Shown: positions 34,615-43,799, counted from the first letter of the stretch. The stretch: 64,000 nt of DNA from Bordetella ansorpii (GCF_900078315.1 NZ_FKBS01000014.1:928802-992801); one strand, 5' to 3'. Translations and numbers: made by a program. The notes: generated from the sequence alone by a model not told the origin.

Positions 34615-34917
34615 ATGGATAGCCGTGCCTTCGCACAGTCCAAACTTGGTAGCGGTGTAAGACGGCTTTTCTTGTTGAAAGATCGGCGCGCCATGCACCG
34701 AATCCAGGTCCGAATTGATCGGGCCGAAGAAGGAAACTTCGGAGATTGCGAACCGGTCGGCGAAGGCGTGTCCGAGATGAGAATCCACTACGGTCCCGGG
34801 TATCGTGTCTATTTCACCCGGCGCGGCTCGGAAATAGTGATCCTGTTGGCGGGTGGAGACAAGTCCACTCAATCAAAAGATATCAAGACCGCGCTGTCGT
34901 TGGCCAGGCAATACTAG
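34615..34917 (+). CDS. HigB/RelE-like toxin of a type II toxin-antitoxin pair
   Basis: A 100-residue protein whose body is typical of the phage Gp49-like/HigB family: LKDRRAMHRIQVRID, GEGVSEMRIHYGPGYRVYF and ILLAGGDKSTQSKDI. The family cleaves mRNA at the ribosome. The first 20 residues (MDSRAFAQSKLGSGVRR) do not look like the usual 'xFxxWLxxL' N-terminus, so either the start differs or the front end is damaged. The antitoxin gene begins 11 bp after its stop. Codon use is less GC-biased than in neighbours, suggesting acquisition. Confidence 0.82.
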   Translation: MDSRAFAQSKLGSGVRRLFLLKDRRAMHRIQVRIDRAEEGNFGDCEPVGEGVSEMRIHYGPGYRVYFTRRGSEIVILLAGGDKSTQSKDIKTALSLARQY

Positions 34918-34927
34918 GACACCTTCC

Positions 34928-35221
34928 ATGGAAACGAAAAAGCTGCGCAAATGGGATAGCGCCCGGTACCTGCAAACGGACGAGGATGCACTGCTGTACC
35001 TGGAAGCCTGCATGGAAGAGGCCGGTGATGACGCGGCGTTCATCGCCAAGGCACTGGGAAATATCGCTCGCGCGAAGGGCATGACACAACTTGCCAAGGA
35101 CACGGGTCTGGGCAGAGAAAGTCTCTATAAAGCGTTGTCCGGCGAGGGCAATCCGAGTTTCGCAACGATCCTGAAGGTGTTGCGGGCATTGGGAATCAGG
35201 CTGCATCCAGAGGCAGCCTGA
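34928..35221 (+). CDS. HigA-like antitoxin (helix-turn-helix)
   Basis: A 97-residue protein beginning METKKLRKWDSARYLQTDED. The C-terminal helix-turn-helix has IARAKGMTQLAKDTGLGRESLYKALS and GNPSFATILKVLRALG in two short segments of the same fold, as in 'addiction module antidote' proteins that pair with Gp49-like toxins. It neutralises the upstream toxin and represses the operon (known for the family). Base composition is lower in GC than flanking genes. Confidence 0.9.
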   Translation: METKKLRKWDSARYLQTDEDALLYLEACMEEAGDDAAFIAKALGNIARAKGMTQLAKDTGLGRESLYKALSGEGNPSFATILKVLRALGIRLHPEAA

Positions 35222-35246
35222 TCCCGGGCAAGGCTCCTTTCAGGCG

Positions 35247-35444
35247 TCACGGCGTGACGTGATCGGGAGTGTACGGATCTCCCGCCGAGCCGGACAGGAT
35301 GGTGTCCTTGTCGCGCTGGTCGTCCAGGCCGTTGTCCGGCATCATGATGCCGTGCTGGTGGTAGTGGCCGCCGCCCCGGTCGATCCTGGAATTCGAAGCG
35401 GAACTCGCCCAGGGGGCAACACTGCGTTTATCCAGAGTTGACAA
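35247..35444 (-). pseudogene. Possible gene remnant or small hypothetical protein
   Basis: A 65-codon minus-strand frame, 43 bp downstream of the gamma-glutamyltransferase gene. The last 40 codons (around HYHQHGIMMPDNGLDD) have the strong G/C third-position bias of real genes here, while the first 20 do not. This looks like the tail of a lost gene or a short secreted protein with an uncertain start. No family is recognised. A perfect dyad, CGTCAC-GGC-GTGACG, lies at its stop (35245-35259). Confidence 0.3.
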
Positions 35445-35486
35445 TGCGCCGCGATCCGGCTGACCTCGCGGCGCATGCCATCAGGG

Positions 35487-37493
35487 TTACAGCGCGCCGT
35501 TGCCCAGCACGATGCCTTCACGGCGCGGGTCGACGCCGCCTTCCAATTGCATCACGCCGTCCTTCTCGACGCGCATGATGGTCGAGATGCCGCTGGACTG
35601 CGCGCCGGCGCTGATGCCGTGGCCCAGCAAGCGCAGCCCGTCCTGCAGGGCGCCCAGGTCCAGCGTGGTGTTGGACGTGTCGATACTGGTGTTCGGCGAG
35701 TTGCTGGCCCCGAAGTCCACCAGCGACGTCGCCTGCTGGGCGTTCAGCTTCCAGTCCAATGCGCCCACCACCGTCTTGACCACGTACTGGATGATGGTGC
35801 CGCCGCCCGGCGAGCCCGTGGCCATCAAGAAGTCGCCCGGCTCGGTGCCCTTGAACACCAGCGTGGGCGCCATCGTGCTGCGCGGCCGCTTGCCCGCCTC
35901 GACCCGGTTGGCGATGGGATTGCCGTCGCCGCCGATCGGAGGCGAGTTGAAGTCGGTCAGCTGGTTGGTCAGCAGGAAGCCGTTGGTCATGTGGTAGGAC
36001 CCCATGCTCGACTCCACGGTGGTGGTCATGGACACGACGTTGCCGTAGGTATCGACGATGGAGAAGTGCGTGGTGCCGTACTCGACCGTATTGTCGATGC
36101 CGAAGCGCGCCGTGGCCGAGTCGAACACCCCGGCCGTGGCGGTGCCCATGCTGGCGGCGGTGTTGATCAGGTTCGAACGCGACTTCAGGTAGTTCTTGTC
36201 CAGCATGCTGGCCACGCCGCGGCCGGGCAGGGGCACGAAGTCGGTGTCGGCCACGTACTTGTCGCGGTCGGCATAGGCCAGGCGCTCGGCTTCGGACACC
36301 AGGTGCACGCCCATCACCGTGGGAATTCCCCCTTCGTCCAACGGACCCGTGGGCGCATAGCCGGACAGGTCGAAGTTCTCCAGGATGCCCAGCGTCTGCG
36401 CGATGGCGATGCCGCCGGACGAGGGCGGGGACATCGAGCACACGTAGTAGGTGTCGCGGTAGGTCGTGCAGACCGGCTCGCGCTTCTTGGCCTGGTAGGC
36501 CGCCAGGTCGTCGGTGGTCATCAGGCTGGGGGTGATCGGCGTGCGCGCCGGGTCGGCGCCCACCGTCTGCCTAGCCTTGTTGACGATGTCCTGCGCGATG
36601 CGGCCGGTGTAGAGCCCGTCCGCACCCTTCTGCGCAAGGATGCGCAGCGTCTGGGCGTAAGGCGCGTTGGTCATCGTGTCGCCGGTCTCGCGGATGTTGC
36701 CGTCCACGTCGAAGTAGATCGCCACCGCATCGGCGTCCAGGCGCAGCGAGTTCGCCGAGCTGGCCAGGGCATTGCCCATGCGGCCGGGGATCTTGAAGCC
36801 GTCGTCGGCCAGGCGGATGCCTTCGTCGAACAGCTCGCTCCATTCCAGTTTGCCGTGCTCTTTGTGGGCCAGCTCCAGCATGCGCATCACGCCGGGCACG
36901 CCGATGGAGCGGCCGCTGCGGCGCGCGCTGGGCACGGGAGCGGGCGAGGCCGGATCGGCCTGGTCCTGGCGGGCCAGGTAGTAGCCCGTGGCGGCGGCTG
37001 GCGCGGTCTCGCGGCCATCGTAGGCGGTGACCTGCCTGGTGGCCGCGTCGTAATACATCATGAAGGCGCTGCCGGCGATGGTGCTGGACTGCGGCTCGAC
37101 CAGGCCCAGCACCGCCTGCACGGCGATGGCGGCATCGGCGGCCGTGCCGCCCGCCTTCAGGATGTCGCATCCCGCCTTGGTGGCCAGCGGCGTGTTGGCG
37201 ACCACCATGTACTTGCTGGCGTACTTGGCCCGGTAGCCCAGGCGGTAGCCCGAGGCGGGTTCCGGCGCGGCCGGGTCGCCGGCCTGGCCGGAGCCCACCA
37301 CGACCGCGCTGCCGCTGCTGGAAACGACCGAGCAGCTGGACGGATCCGCGTCGGCGATGATCGTGGGTTCCTGCGTGGGCGGAGGGTTGGTGACGACAGG
37401 GGGCGACTCGTCGTCCGAGTCACTGCCGCCGCAACCCGCCAGTGGCAGGGTCAGGGCCATGAGTACGAGCAACGGCAGGGTTTTCTTCTTCAT
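35487..37493 (-). CDS. ggt: Gamma-glutamyltransferase, lipoprotein form
   Basis: A 668-residue protein from the ATG at 37493 (MKKKTLPLLVLMALTLPLAGC). The lipobox LAGC predicts a lipidated, envelope-anchored enzyme; a Gly/Ser/Asp and Pro-rich linker follows. The Ggt core has AGGTAADAAIAVQAVLG, the processing Thr in EYGTTHFSIVD and GSPGGGTIIQYV near the active site. It hydrolyses or transfers gamma-glutamyl groups of glutathione and peptides in the periplasm. It is longer than E. coli Ggt because of the linker and inserts. Single gene, no regulator nearby. Confidence 0.93.
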   Translation of the reverse strand: MKKKTLPLLVLMALTLPLAGCGGSDSDDESPPVVTNPPPTQEPTIIADADPSSCSVVSSSGSAVVVGSGQAGDPAAPEPASGYRLGYRAKYASKYMVVANTPLATKAGCDILKAGGTAADAAIAVQAVLGLVEPQSSTIAGSAFMMYYDAATRQVTAYDGRETAPAAATGYYLARQDQADPASPAPVPSARRSGRSIGVPGVMRMLELAHKEHGKLEWSELFDEGIRLADDGFKIPGRMGNALASSANSLRLDADAVAIYFDVDGNIRETGDTMTNAPYAQTLRILAQKGADGLYTGRIAQDIVNKARQTVGADPARTPITPSLMTTDDLAAYQAKKREPVCTTYRDTYYVCSMSPPSSGGIAIAQTLGILENFDLSGYAPTGPLDEGGIPTVMGVHLVSEAERLAYADRDKYVADTDFVPLPGRGVASMLDKNYLKSRSNLINTAASMGTATAGVFDSATARFGIDNTVEYGTTHFSIVDTYGNVVSMTTTVESSMGSYHMTNGFLLTNQLTDFNSPPIGGDGNPIANRVEAGKRPRSTMAPTLVFKGTEPGDFLMATGSPGGGTIIQYVVKTVVGALDWKLNAQQATSLVDFGASNSPNTSIDTSNTTLDLGALQDGLRLLGHGISAGAQSSGISTIMRVEKDGVMQLEGGVDPRREGIVLGNGAL

Positions 37494-37777
37494 CGAGAAT
37501 CCTTGATAGCGTTGGACAACAGCGGGCCGGCCCCGCCGCGGCGCGATGCGGGACGCAGACATCCGGCAAGGTCCTGCAAGGCACGGTCAGTCAGACAGGG
37601 CGTCATGGGGGCGTAGACGACGATGTTCTGCAATTCCCCTTGCTTGTCGAACAAGGCAATCCCGTTAACCCCCATGGGCGTGCAAAATCCTCCCACAGAA
37701 GGTGGGCTTCCGACACGAGAGTTTTCCCTTGAAGCATCAAGCAATGCGGCGCCGCAGCGTGCCGACAACCGCTGTTC

Positions 37778-38476
37778 CTAGACGGACAGGTGCTTCCTGA
37801 CGTCGTCGCCGTCGATGTGCGCGCGGTCGCCGCTGGCCACCACTTCGCCGCGCGACAGCACCACGAACTGGTCCGCCAGTTCCTTCGCGAAGTCGAAGTA
37901 CTGCTCGCACAGCAGGATGCCGATGTCCCCGCGCTGGCGCAGCATGTGGATGACGCGGCCGATGTCCTTGATGATGGACGGCTGTATGCCCTCGGTGGGC
38001 TCGTCCAGGATGATGAGGCTGGGTTCGGCCACCAGCGCGCGGGCGATGGCCAGTTGCTGCTGCTGCCCGCCCGACAGATCGCCGCCGCGCCGGTTCAGCA
38101 TGGTGCGCAGCACGGGAAACAGTTCGAAGACCTCGTCCTTGATGCGGCGGGCCTTCGCCGCGGGCTGCGTCGCCATGCCCATCACGATGTTCTCTTCCAC
38201 CGTCAGCCGGGCGAAGATGTCGCGGCCCTGCGGCACGTAGGCCATGCCGCGCGCGGCGCGCTGGTGCGGCGCCAGCTTCGTCACGTCGTGGCCGTCCAGC
38301 ATGACGCTGCCGCTGGCCACGGGCAGCACCCCCATCAGGCACTTCAGCAATGTGGTCTTGCCCACGCCGTTGCGGCCCAGCAGGGCCAGGCATTCGCCGC
38401 GCTTCAACGACAGCGAGACGCCGCGCAGGGTGTGGCTGCCGCCGTAGTATTGGTTGACTGACGTTACTTCGAGCAT
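37778..38476 (-). CDS. urtE: Urea ABC transporter ATPase UrtE
   Basis: A 232-residue LivF-type ATPase. Walker A GRNGVGKTTLLK, signature LSGGQQQQLAIARAL, Walker B LIILDEPTEGI and Q-loop YVPQGRDIF are present. The N-terminus MLEVTSVNQYYGGSHTLRGV is characteristic of UrtE. It powers urea import with UrtD. It is the last gene of urtABCDE and is separated from urtD by a 170-bp gap filled with a 76-bp direct repeat. Confidence 0.95.
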   Translation of the reverse strand: MLEVTSVNQYYGGSHTLRGVSLSLKRGECLALLGRNGVGKTTLLKCLMGVLPVASGSVMLDGHDVTKLAPHQRAARGMAYVPQGRDIFARLTVEENIVMGMATQPAAKARRIKDEVFELFPVLRTMLNRRGGDLSGGQQQQLAIARALVAEPSLIILDEPTEGIQPSIIKDIGRVIHMLRQRGDIGILLCEQYFDFAKELADQFVVLSRGEVVASGDRAHIDGDDVRKHLSV

Positions 38477-38485
38477 TGAGATTCC

Positions 38486-38639
38486 TCAGCCGCCGCCCGG
38501 CCGCCCGAAGGCGGCTGAGCCCCTTGAGGGGCAGCGAACGTAGTGAGCGTAGGGGTGGGCACATCAGCCGCCGCCCGGCCGCCCGAAGGCGGCCGAGCCC
38601 CTTGAGGGGCAGCGAACGTAGTGAGCGTAGGGGTGGGCA
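38486..38639. repeat. Tandem pair of 76-bp repeats between urtD and urtE
   Basis: Units 38486-38561 and 38564-38639 differ at one base. Each has GCCGCC...GGCGGC and CCCCTTGAGGGG inverted repeats, then GCAGCGAACGTAGTGAGCG. The form resembles dispersed intergenic repeats of Burkholderiales. A short open frame across it is a by-product. It may modulate urtE expression through RNA hairpins. Confidence 0.85.
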
Positions 38640-38645
38640 TCGTTC

Positions 38646-39521
38646 TCACCTGCCCAGATAGACTTCGATGACGCGCGGATGCGCCTGCACGGCGGCCATC
38701 GTGCCTTCAGCCAGTACCGAGCCCTCGTGCAGCACCGTCACCTTGCCCGGCCCGGCGATCTGCGTCACGAAATCCATGTCGTGCTCGACCACCATCAGCG
38801 AATGCCTGCCGCGCAGCTCGTTCAGCAGCTCGCCGGTGCGTTCTGTCTCGGCGTCGGTCATGCCGGCCACGGGCTCGTCCAGCAGCAGCAGGCGCGGTTC
38901 CTGCATCAGCAGCATGCCGATCTCCAGCCACTGCTTCTGGCCGTGCGACAGGAGACCCGCGGGCCGCGCGGCATGCGCGCGCAGGCGGATCAGGTCCAGC
39001 GTCTGTGCGATGCGGTCGCCCTGTTCGCTGGACAGGCGCGAGAACAGCGTGGGCCGTACGCGCTTGTCGGTCTTCATCGCCAATTCCAGGTTCTCGAACA
39101 CGCTGTGCTGTTCGAACACCGTGGGCCGCTGGAACTTGCGGCCGATGCCGGCATGCGCGATGTCGGCCTCGGACAGCGTGGTCAGGTCGATGGTCTGGCC
39201 GAAATACGCGGTGCCCGAGGTGGGGCGCGTCTTGCCGGTGATGACGTCCATCATGGTCGTCTTGCCCGCGCCGTTGGGGCCGATGATGCAGCGCAGCTCG
39301 CCCACGCCGATGTCCAGCGTCAGCTGGTTCAGCGCCTTGAAGCCGTCGAAGCTGACGGTGATGTCTTCCAGGTACAGGATGGCGCCGTGCGTGGTGTCCA
39401 GTCCGCCCGCGCTGACGCGGCCGTAGCTGGCGTCGCCGCCCGCGCCGCCCTGCAGCGCGGCATCGTCGGCATCGGCCATCATCACCTCGTCCATGTGCGA
39501 GGGGCGGTTCGGGGCGTTCAT
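38646..39521 (-). CDS. urtD: Urea ABC transporter ATPase UrtD
   Basis: A 291-residue LivG-type ATPase from the ATG at 39521 (AAGGGAC upstream). An N-terminal extension of about 45 residues precedes ILYLEDITVSFDGFKALN. Walker A GPNGAGKTTMMD, signature LSHGQKQWLEIGMLL, Walker B LLLLDEPVAGM and H-loop VVEHDMDF are present; the SHGQ form of the signature is usual for UrtD. It partners UrtE in energising urea uptake. Operon position: fourth of urtABCDE. Confidence 0.95.
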   Translation of the reverse strand: MNAPNRPSHMDEVMMADADDAALQGGAGGDASYGRVSAGGLDTTHGAILYLEDITVSFDGFKALNQLTLDIGVGELRCIIGPNGAGKTTMMDVITGKTRPTSGTAYFGQTIDLTTLSEADIAHAGIGRKFQRPTVFEQHSVFENLELAMKTDKRVRPTLFSRLSSEQGDRIAQTLDLIRLRAHAARPAGLLSHGQKQWLEIGMLLMQEPRLLLLDEPVAGMTDAETERTGELLNELRGRHSLMVVEHDMDFVTQIAGPGKVTVLHEGSVLAEGTMAAVQAHPRVIEVYLGR

Positions 39522-39585
39522 GTATGTCCCTTCGTGGCGCGGCATGCCTGTTCTCCAAGGGAAGGTTCGGGATGGCCGGGCGCGT

Positions 39586-40743
39586 TCATGCCTTCTGCTC
39601 CCGGGCGTGCACCGGTGCGCGCCGTTCCTGCCAGCGGCGCGCGCAGCGGCGCGCCAGCCCCACGATGCCCTGCGGCAGGAACAGCGTGACCAGCACGAAG
39701 ATCAGGCCCAGCGCATACAGCCAGAACTCGGGCGCCACGCTGGTGAACCAGGTCTTCAGGCCGTTGACGACACCCGCGCCGATGATGGGGCCGACCAGCG
39801 TGCCGCGCCCGCCGGTAGCGACCCAGATCACCATCTCGATGGAGTTCTCGGTGGACATCTCGCCCGGGTTGATGATGCCCACCTGCGGCACGTACAGCGC
39901 GCCGGCGATGCCGCACATCACGGCGGACAGCGTCCACACGAACAGCTTGAAGCCCAGCGGCTCGTAGCCCAGGAAGCGCAGGCGGCTTTCCGAGTCGCGC
40001 ACGGCGGTCAGCACGCGGCCCAGCTTGGATTGCGTGACCATGCGCGCCACCACCAGCGAGCCGGCCAGCGCCAGCAGCGTGATCCAGTACAGCGCGGCGC
40101 GGGTCGAGGGCGCGGTGATGTCGAAGCCCAGGATGCGCTTGAAGTCGGTGAAGCCGTTGTTGCCGCCGAAGCCCGTGTCGTTGCGGAAGAACAGCAGCAT
40201 GGCCGCGTAGGTAAGCGCCTGCGTGATGATCGAGAAGTACACGCCCTTGATGCGCGAGCGGAATGCGAAGTAGCCGAACAGGAAGGCCAGCACGCCCGGC
40301 ACCAGCACCACCAGCAGCATGGCGTAGGCATAGTGCTCGGTGAACGCCCAGTACCAGGGGTATTCCTTCCAGTTCAGGAACACCATGAAGTCGGGCAGGT
40401 CGCTCTGGTAGACGCCGTCGCGGCCGATGGCGCGCATCAGGTACATGCCGTGCGCGTAGCCGCCCAGGGCGAAGAACAGGCCGTGCCCCAGCGACAGGAT
40501 GCCGGCGTAGCCCCACACCAGGTCCAGCGCCAGCGCGGCCAGGGCATAGCACATGAATTTGCCGGCCAGCGCCACCATGTACGAGGACACGTGCAGGGCA
40601 TGGCCCGGCGCGAAGAACAGGTTCAATGCGGGCAGCAGCGCCAGCAGGCCGGCCACGATGGCCAGCGCCAGCCAGGCGCGCGGCGCAAACAGCGGCCGGT
40701 GCGCGCAGGCCAGCAGATCGGGAGGAAACGAGTCGGATTTCAT
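39586..40743 (-). CDS. urtC: Urea ABC transporter permease UrtC
   Basis: A 385-residue LivM-type permease from the ATG at 40743, which overlaps the urtB stop as ATGA. The N-terminus is MKSDSFPPDLLACAHRPLF. Helices and motifs typical of UrtC include LDLVWGYAGILSLGHGLFFALG, best read as WGYAGILSLGHG, and GFGGNNGFTDFK. ATGGRGTLVGPIIGAG near the C-terminus is the conserved permease loop. It forms the membrane channel with UrtB. Confidence 0.95.
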   Translation of the reverse strand: MKSDSFPPDLLACAHRPLFAPRAWLALAIVAGLLALLPALNLFFAPGHALHVSSYMVALAGKFMCYALAALALDLVWGYAGILSLGHGLFFALGGYAHGMYLMRAIGRDGVYQSDLPDFMVFLNWKEYPWYWAFTEHYAYAMLLVVLVPGVLAFLFGYFAFRSRIKGVYFSIITQALTYAAMLLFFRNDTGFGGNNGFTDFKRILGFDITAPSTRAALYWITLLALAGSLVVARMVTQSKLGRVLTAVRDSESRLRFLGYEPLGFKLFVWTLSAVMCGIAGALYVPQVGIINPGEMSTENSIEMVIWVATGGRGTLVGPIIGAGVVNGLKTWFTSVAPEFWLYALGLIFVLVTLFLPQGIVGLARRCARRWQERRAPVHAREQKA

Positions 40744-42374
40744 TCGACGCTCCGGCCGCGCGGGGCGAACAGGCCTTGCGGCCGCTTCTGGACGAACAGC
40801 ACGATGAGGATCAGGATGGTGATCTTGGCCATGACCGCGCCCGCGTAGGGTTCCAGGAACTTGTTGACGCCGCCCAGGCCCAGCGCCGCGATCACCGTGC
40901 CGGCCAGTTGGCCCACGCCGCCCAGCACCACCACCATGAACGAATCCACGATGTACCCACGGCCCAGGTCGGGGCCCACGTTGCCCAGCTGCGACAGCGC
41001 CACGCCCGCCAGGCCGGCGATGCCCGAGCCCAGGCCGAAGGCCAGCATGTCGATGCGGCCCGTGGGCACGCCCACGCAGTCGGCCATGCGGCGGTTCTGC
41101 GTGATGGCGCGCACGAACAGCCCCAGGCGCGTGTGGTTCAGCAGCAGCCACACGAAGAACACGACCAGCATGGCGAAGACTATGATGGCGATGCGGTTGT
41201 AGCTGAGCACCAGCCCGCCCATCACGGTCATGCCGCCCGACATCCAGCTGGGATTGCTGACCTCGACGTTCTGCGCGCCGAACAGCGTGCGCACGGTCTG
41301 CATCAGCATCAGGCTGATGCCCCACGTGGCCAGCAGGGTTTCCAGCGGCCGTCCGTACAGCCAGCGGATCACGGTGCGCTCCAGCGCCATGCCGACCAGC
41401 GCCGTCACCACGAAGGCCGCGGGCAGCGCCGCCACCACATACCAGTCGATCCAGCCCGGCAGGTACTGGCGGAACACGGTCTGCACCATGTAGGCGGTGT
41501 AGGCGCCGATCATCAGCAGCTCGCCGTGCGCCATGTTGATCACGCCCATCAGCCCGAAGGTGATGGCCAGGCCCAGCGCGGCCAGCAGCAGCACGCTGCC
41601 CAGGCTGACGCCATAGAAGAGATTGCCCGCCCATTCCAGCGTGGCCATGTGCCGGTCGATCGCGCGCAGCGCGGTCTCGGCGGCCGCTCGCACGCCGGCG
41701 TCGGGTTCGGCGTGGCCGCCGTCGGCGTTGGTCTGCACCAGCGCCGCCAGCAATGGCCGGAAGGCCGCGTTGCGCGTTTCGCCCAGGGCCTGCGCGGCGG
41801 CGCGGCGCAACGCGGGATCGTCCGAGGCCAATTGCAGGCGGGCCTGCGCGGTTTCGAGCGCGCCGCGCACCTGCTCGTCATTCTCGCGCTTGATCGCCTC
41901 GGCCAGCAGCGGCAGGCGGCTGGCGTCGCTGCTCTGCTGCAGGCGCTGCGCGGCGGCCAGGCGTTCGGCGGGCGCCTTGGAATAGAGTTGGGAAGTCGCC
42001 AGCGCGCCGCTGATGGCGCGGCGCAGGCGGTTGTTGATCATGACGCTGTCGGCGTCATCGGGCCTGGCTTGCGGTTGCCCGGTGGCGGCGTCCAGCGTCT
42101 GTCCGTCCTCGCGTTCGATCATGACGCGGCCGGCGGGCGTGGCCAGCAACTGGCCGTCGCCCAGCGCCTTCAGCACCTCGGCCGCCTGGGGATCGGGCAG
42201 GCGGCCCAGGCGGTCGATGGTGTCCAGTTTGGCGTCGGTCTCGTCGCCGGCCAGGGGGGCCAGCAATGCCGGGTCCAGGCCCTGCGCGCCGGCGCTGGCG
42301 GCCAAGGCCGCCAGGCCGAGCGCGCAGCCCAGCAGGAACCGGCCCATTCGGCCGGTGAGTGCCGCAAGTCGCAT
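40740..42374 (-). CDS. urtB: Urea ABC transporter permease UrtB
   Basis: A 544-residue LivH-type permease with a signal sequence (RMGRFLLGCALGLAALAAS) and a periplasmic alpha-helical extension of about 240 residues, a distinctive feature of UrtB. The membrane part starts near NLFYGVSLGSVLLLAALG and has GLMGVINMAHGELLMIGAY and SGIAGLAGVALSQLGNVGP. It is translationally coupled to urtC. Length and architecture are normal for UrtB. Confidence 0.95.
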   Translation of the reverse strand: MRLAALTGRMGRFLLGCALGLAALAASAGAQGLDPALLAPLAGDETDAKLDTIDRLGRLPDPQAAEVLKALGDGQLLATPAGRVMIEREDGQTLDAATGQPQARPDDADSVMINNRLRRAISGALATSQLYSKAPAERLAAAQRLQQSSDASRLPLLAEAIKRENDEQVRGALETAQARLQLASDDPALRRAAAQALGETRNAAFRPLLAALVQTNADGGHAEPDAGVRAAAETALRAIDRHMATLEWAGNLFYGVSLGSVLLLAALGLAITFGLMGVINMAHGELLMIGAYTAYMVQTVFRQYLPGWIDWYVVAALPAAFVVTALVGMALERTVIRWLYGRPLETLLATWGISLMLMQTVRTLFGAQNVEVSNPSWMSGGMTVMGGLVLSYNRIAIIVFAMLVVFFVWLLLNHTRLGLFVRAITQNRRMADCVGVPTGRIDMLAFGLGSGIAGLAGVALSQLGNVGPDLGRGYIVDSFMVVVLGGVGQLAGTVIAALGLGGVNKFLEPYAGAVMAKITILILIVLFVQKRPQGLFAPRGRSVE

Positions 42375-42395
42375 GGCTGCGCCCTTTTTCTGCGT

Positions 42396-43649
42396 TTACA
42401 GGCCTTGCTTGCTTTCGTTGCCGGGGATGAACGGGCTCCACGGCTGGGCGCGGATCGGGCCCTTGCTTTTCCAGACCACATTGAACTGGCCGTCTGCCTG
42501 CACTTCGCCGATGTACACGGGCTTGTGCAGGTGATGGTTGCTCTTGTCCATCTCGATGGTGTAGCCGTCCGGCGCCGTGAACTTCTGGCCGCCCATGGCC
42601 GCGATCACCTTGTCGACGTCGGTGGTCTTGGCCTGCTCGACCGCCTGCTTCCACATGTGGATGCCGATATACGTGGCTTCCATCGGGTCGTTGGTGACGG
42701 CGGTGGCCGCGTTCGGCAGGTTCTTGGCTTTTGCGTAGTCCTTCCACTTCTTCACGAACTCGGCGTTGACCGGATTCTTGATCGACTGGAAGTAGTTCCA
42801 CGCGGCCAGGTGGCCGACCAGCGGCTTGGTATCCACGCCGCGCAGTTCTTCTTCGCCCACCGAGAAGGCGACGACCGGCACGTCGGTGGCCTTCAGGCCC
42901 GCGTTGCCCAGTTCCTTGTAGAACGGCACGTTCGAGTCGCCGTTGATGGTGGAGATCACGGCCGTCTTGCCGCCTGCCGCGAACTTCTTGATGTTCGCCA
43001 CGATGGTCTGGTAGTCGGAATGGCCGAACGGGGTGTAGACCTCGTCGATGTCGCTGTCCTTCACGCCCTTGGAGTGCAGGAAGGCGCGCAGGATCTTGTT
43101 GGTGGTGCGTGGGTAGACGTAGTCGGTGCCCAGCAGCACGAAGCGCTTGGCGCCGCCGCCGTCTTCGCTCATCAGGTATTCCACGGCGGGGATGGCCTGC
43201 TGGTTGGGCGCGGCGCCGGTGTAGAACACGTTCTTCTCCAGTTCTTCGCCCTCGTACTGCACGGGGTAGAACAGCAGGCCGTTCAGTTCCTTGAAGACCG
43301 GCAGCACCGACTTGCGCGACACCGAGGTCCAGCAGCCGAACACCACGTCGACCTTGTCCTGGCTGAGCAACTGGCGGGCCTTCTCGGCGAACAGCGGCCA
43401 GTTCGAGGCCGGATCCACGATCACGGGTTCGAGTTTCTTGCCCATCACGCCGCCCTTGGCATTGATTTCGTCGATGGTCATCAGCGCGACGTCCTTCAGC
43501 GACGTTTCCGAGATGGCCATGGTGCCGGACAGCGAATGCAGGATGCCGACCTTGATGGTGTCGGCCGCCGCCGCGGTCGACACCCATCCCCCAGCCATGG
43601 CCAGCAGGCTGGCCGCGGTGAGTTGTTTGAGGACTAGTCTGCGTTGCAT
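42396..43649 (-). CDS. urtA: Urea ABC transporter substrate-binding protein UrtA
   Basis: A 417-residue periplasmic receptor from the ATG at 43649. The signal peptide MQRRLVLKQLTAASLLAMAG has an RR pair followed by LVLK and may use the Tat path. Mature protein begins about AADTIKVGILHSLSGTMA; GCWTSVSRKSVLPVFKE, YPVQYEGEE and SDYQTIVANIKKF are typical of UrtA. It binds urea and delivers it to UrtBC. It is first in the operon, 124 bp downstream of a sigma-54-type promoter motif. Confidence 0.95.
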   Translation of the reverse strand: MQRRLVLKQLTAASLLAMAGGWVSTAAAADTIKVGILHSLSGTMAISETSLKDVALMTIDEINAKGGVMGKKLEPVIVDPASNWPLFAEKARQLLSQDKVDVVFGCWTSVSRKSVLPVFKELNGLLFYPVQYEGEELEKNVFYTGAAPNQQAIPAVEYLMSEDGGGAKRFVLLGTDYVYPRTTNKILRAFLHSKGVKDSDIDEVYTPFGHSDYQTIVANIKKFAAGGKTAVISTINGDSNVPFYKELGNAGLKATDVPVVAFSVGEEELRGVDTKPLVGHLAAWNYFQSIKNPVNAEFVKKWKDYAKAKNLPNAATAVTNDPMEATYIGIHMWKQAVEQAKTTDVDKVIAAMGGQKFTAPDGYTIEMDKSNHHLHKPVYIGEVQADGQFNVVWKSKGPIRAQPWSPFIPGNESKQGL

Positions 43650-43783
43650 GGTGACTCCTGTGATAGAGGCCGGTTCGTGCCGGCATGCGTGTTTTCCGAG
43701 AAGGGAACGACTACCCGACGGTCCGCGGGGGGTGCCTCTGCCGACCCACAGGCAGCGGATCGAGTGCGGACCTTGGGGACAAA

Positions 43784-43799
43784 AGCAAGACCCATGCCA
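43784..43799 (-). promoter_or_regulatory. Sigma-54-type promoter of urtABCDE
   Basis: Minus strand TGGCATGGGTCTTGCT matches the -24/-12 consensus TGGCACRNNNNTTGCW at all fixed positions but one (T for C). The GG and GC blocks have the exact 10-bp separation. Predicted transcription starts near 43773, giving a leader of about 124 nt before urtA. Confidence 0.8.

Noticed and set aside
38486-38639. CRISPR array
   Set aside because: Only two units, 2 bp apart, with no spacers or cas genes.
38464-38649. A 61-codon frame in the urtD-urtE gap with a repeated peptide PTPTLTTFAAPQGA
   Set aside because: It merely translates the 76-bp direct repeats; no ribosome site.
40626-43637. A 1003-codon plus-strand open frame opposite urtA and urtB
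   Set aside because: Antisense by-product of GC-rich coding; no recognisable protein pattern.
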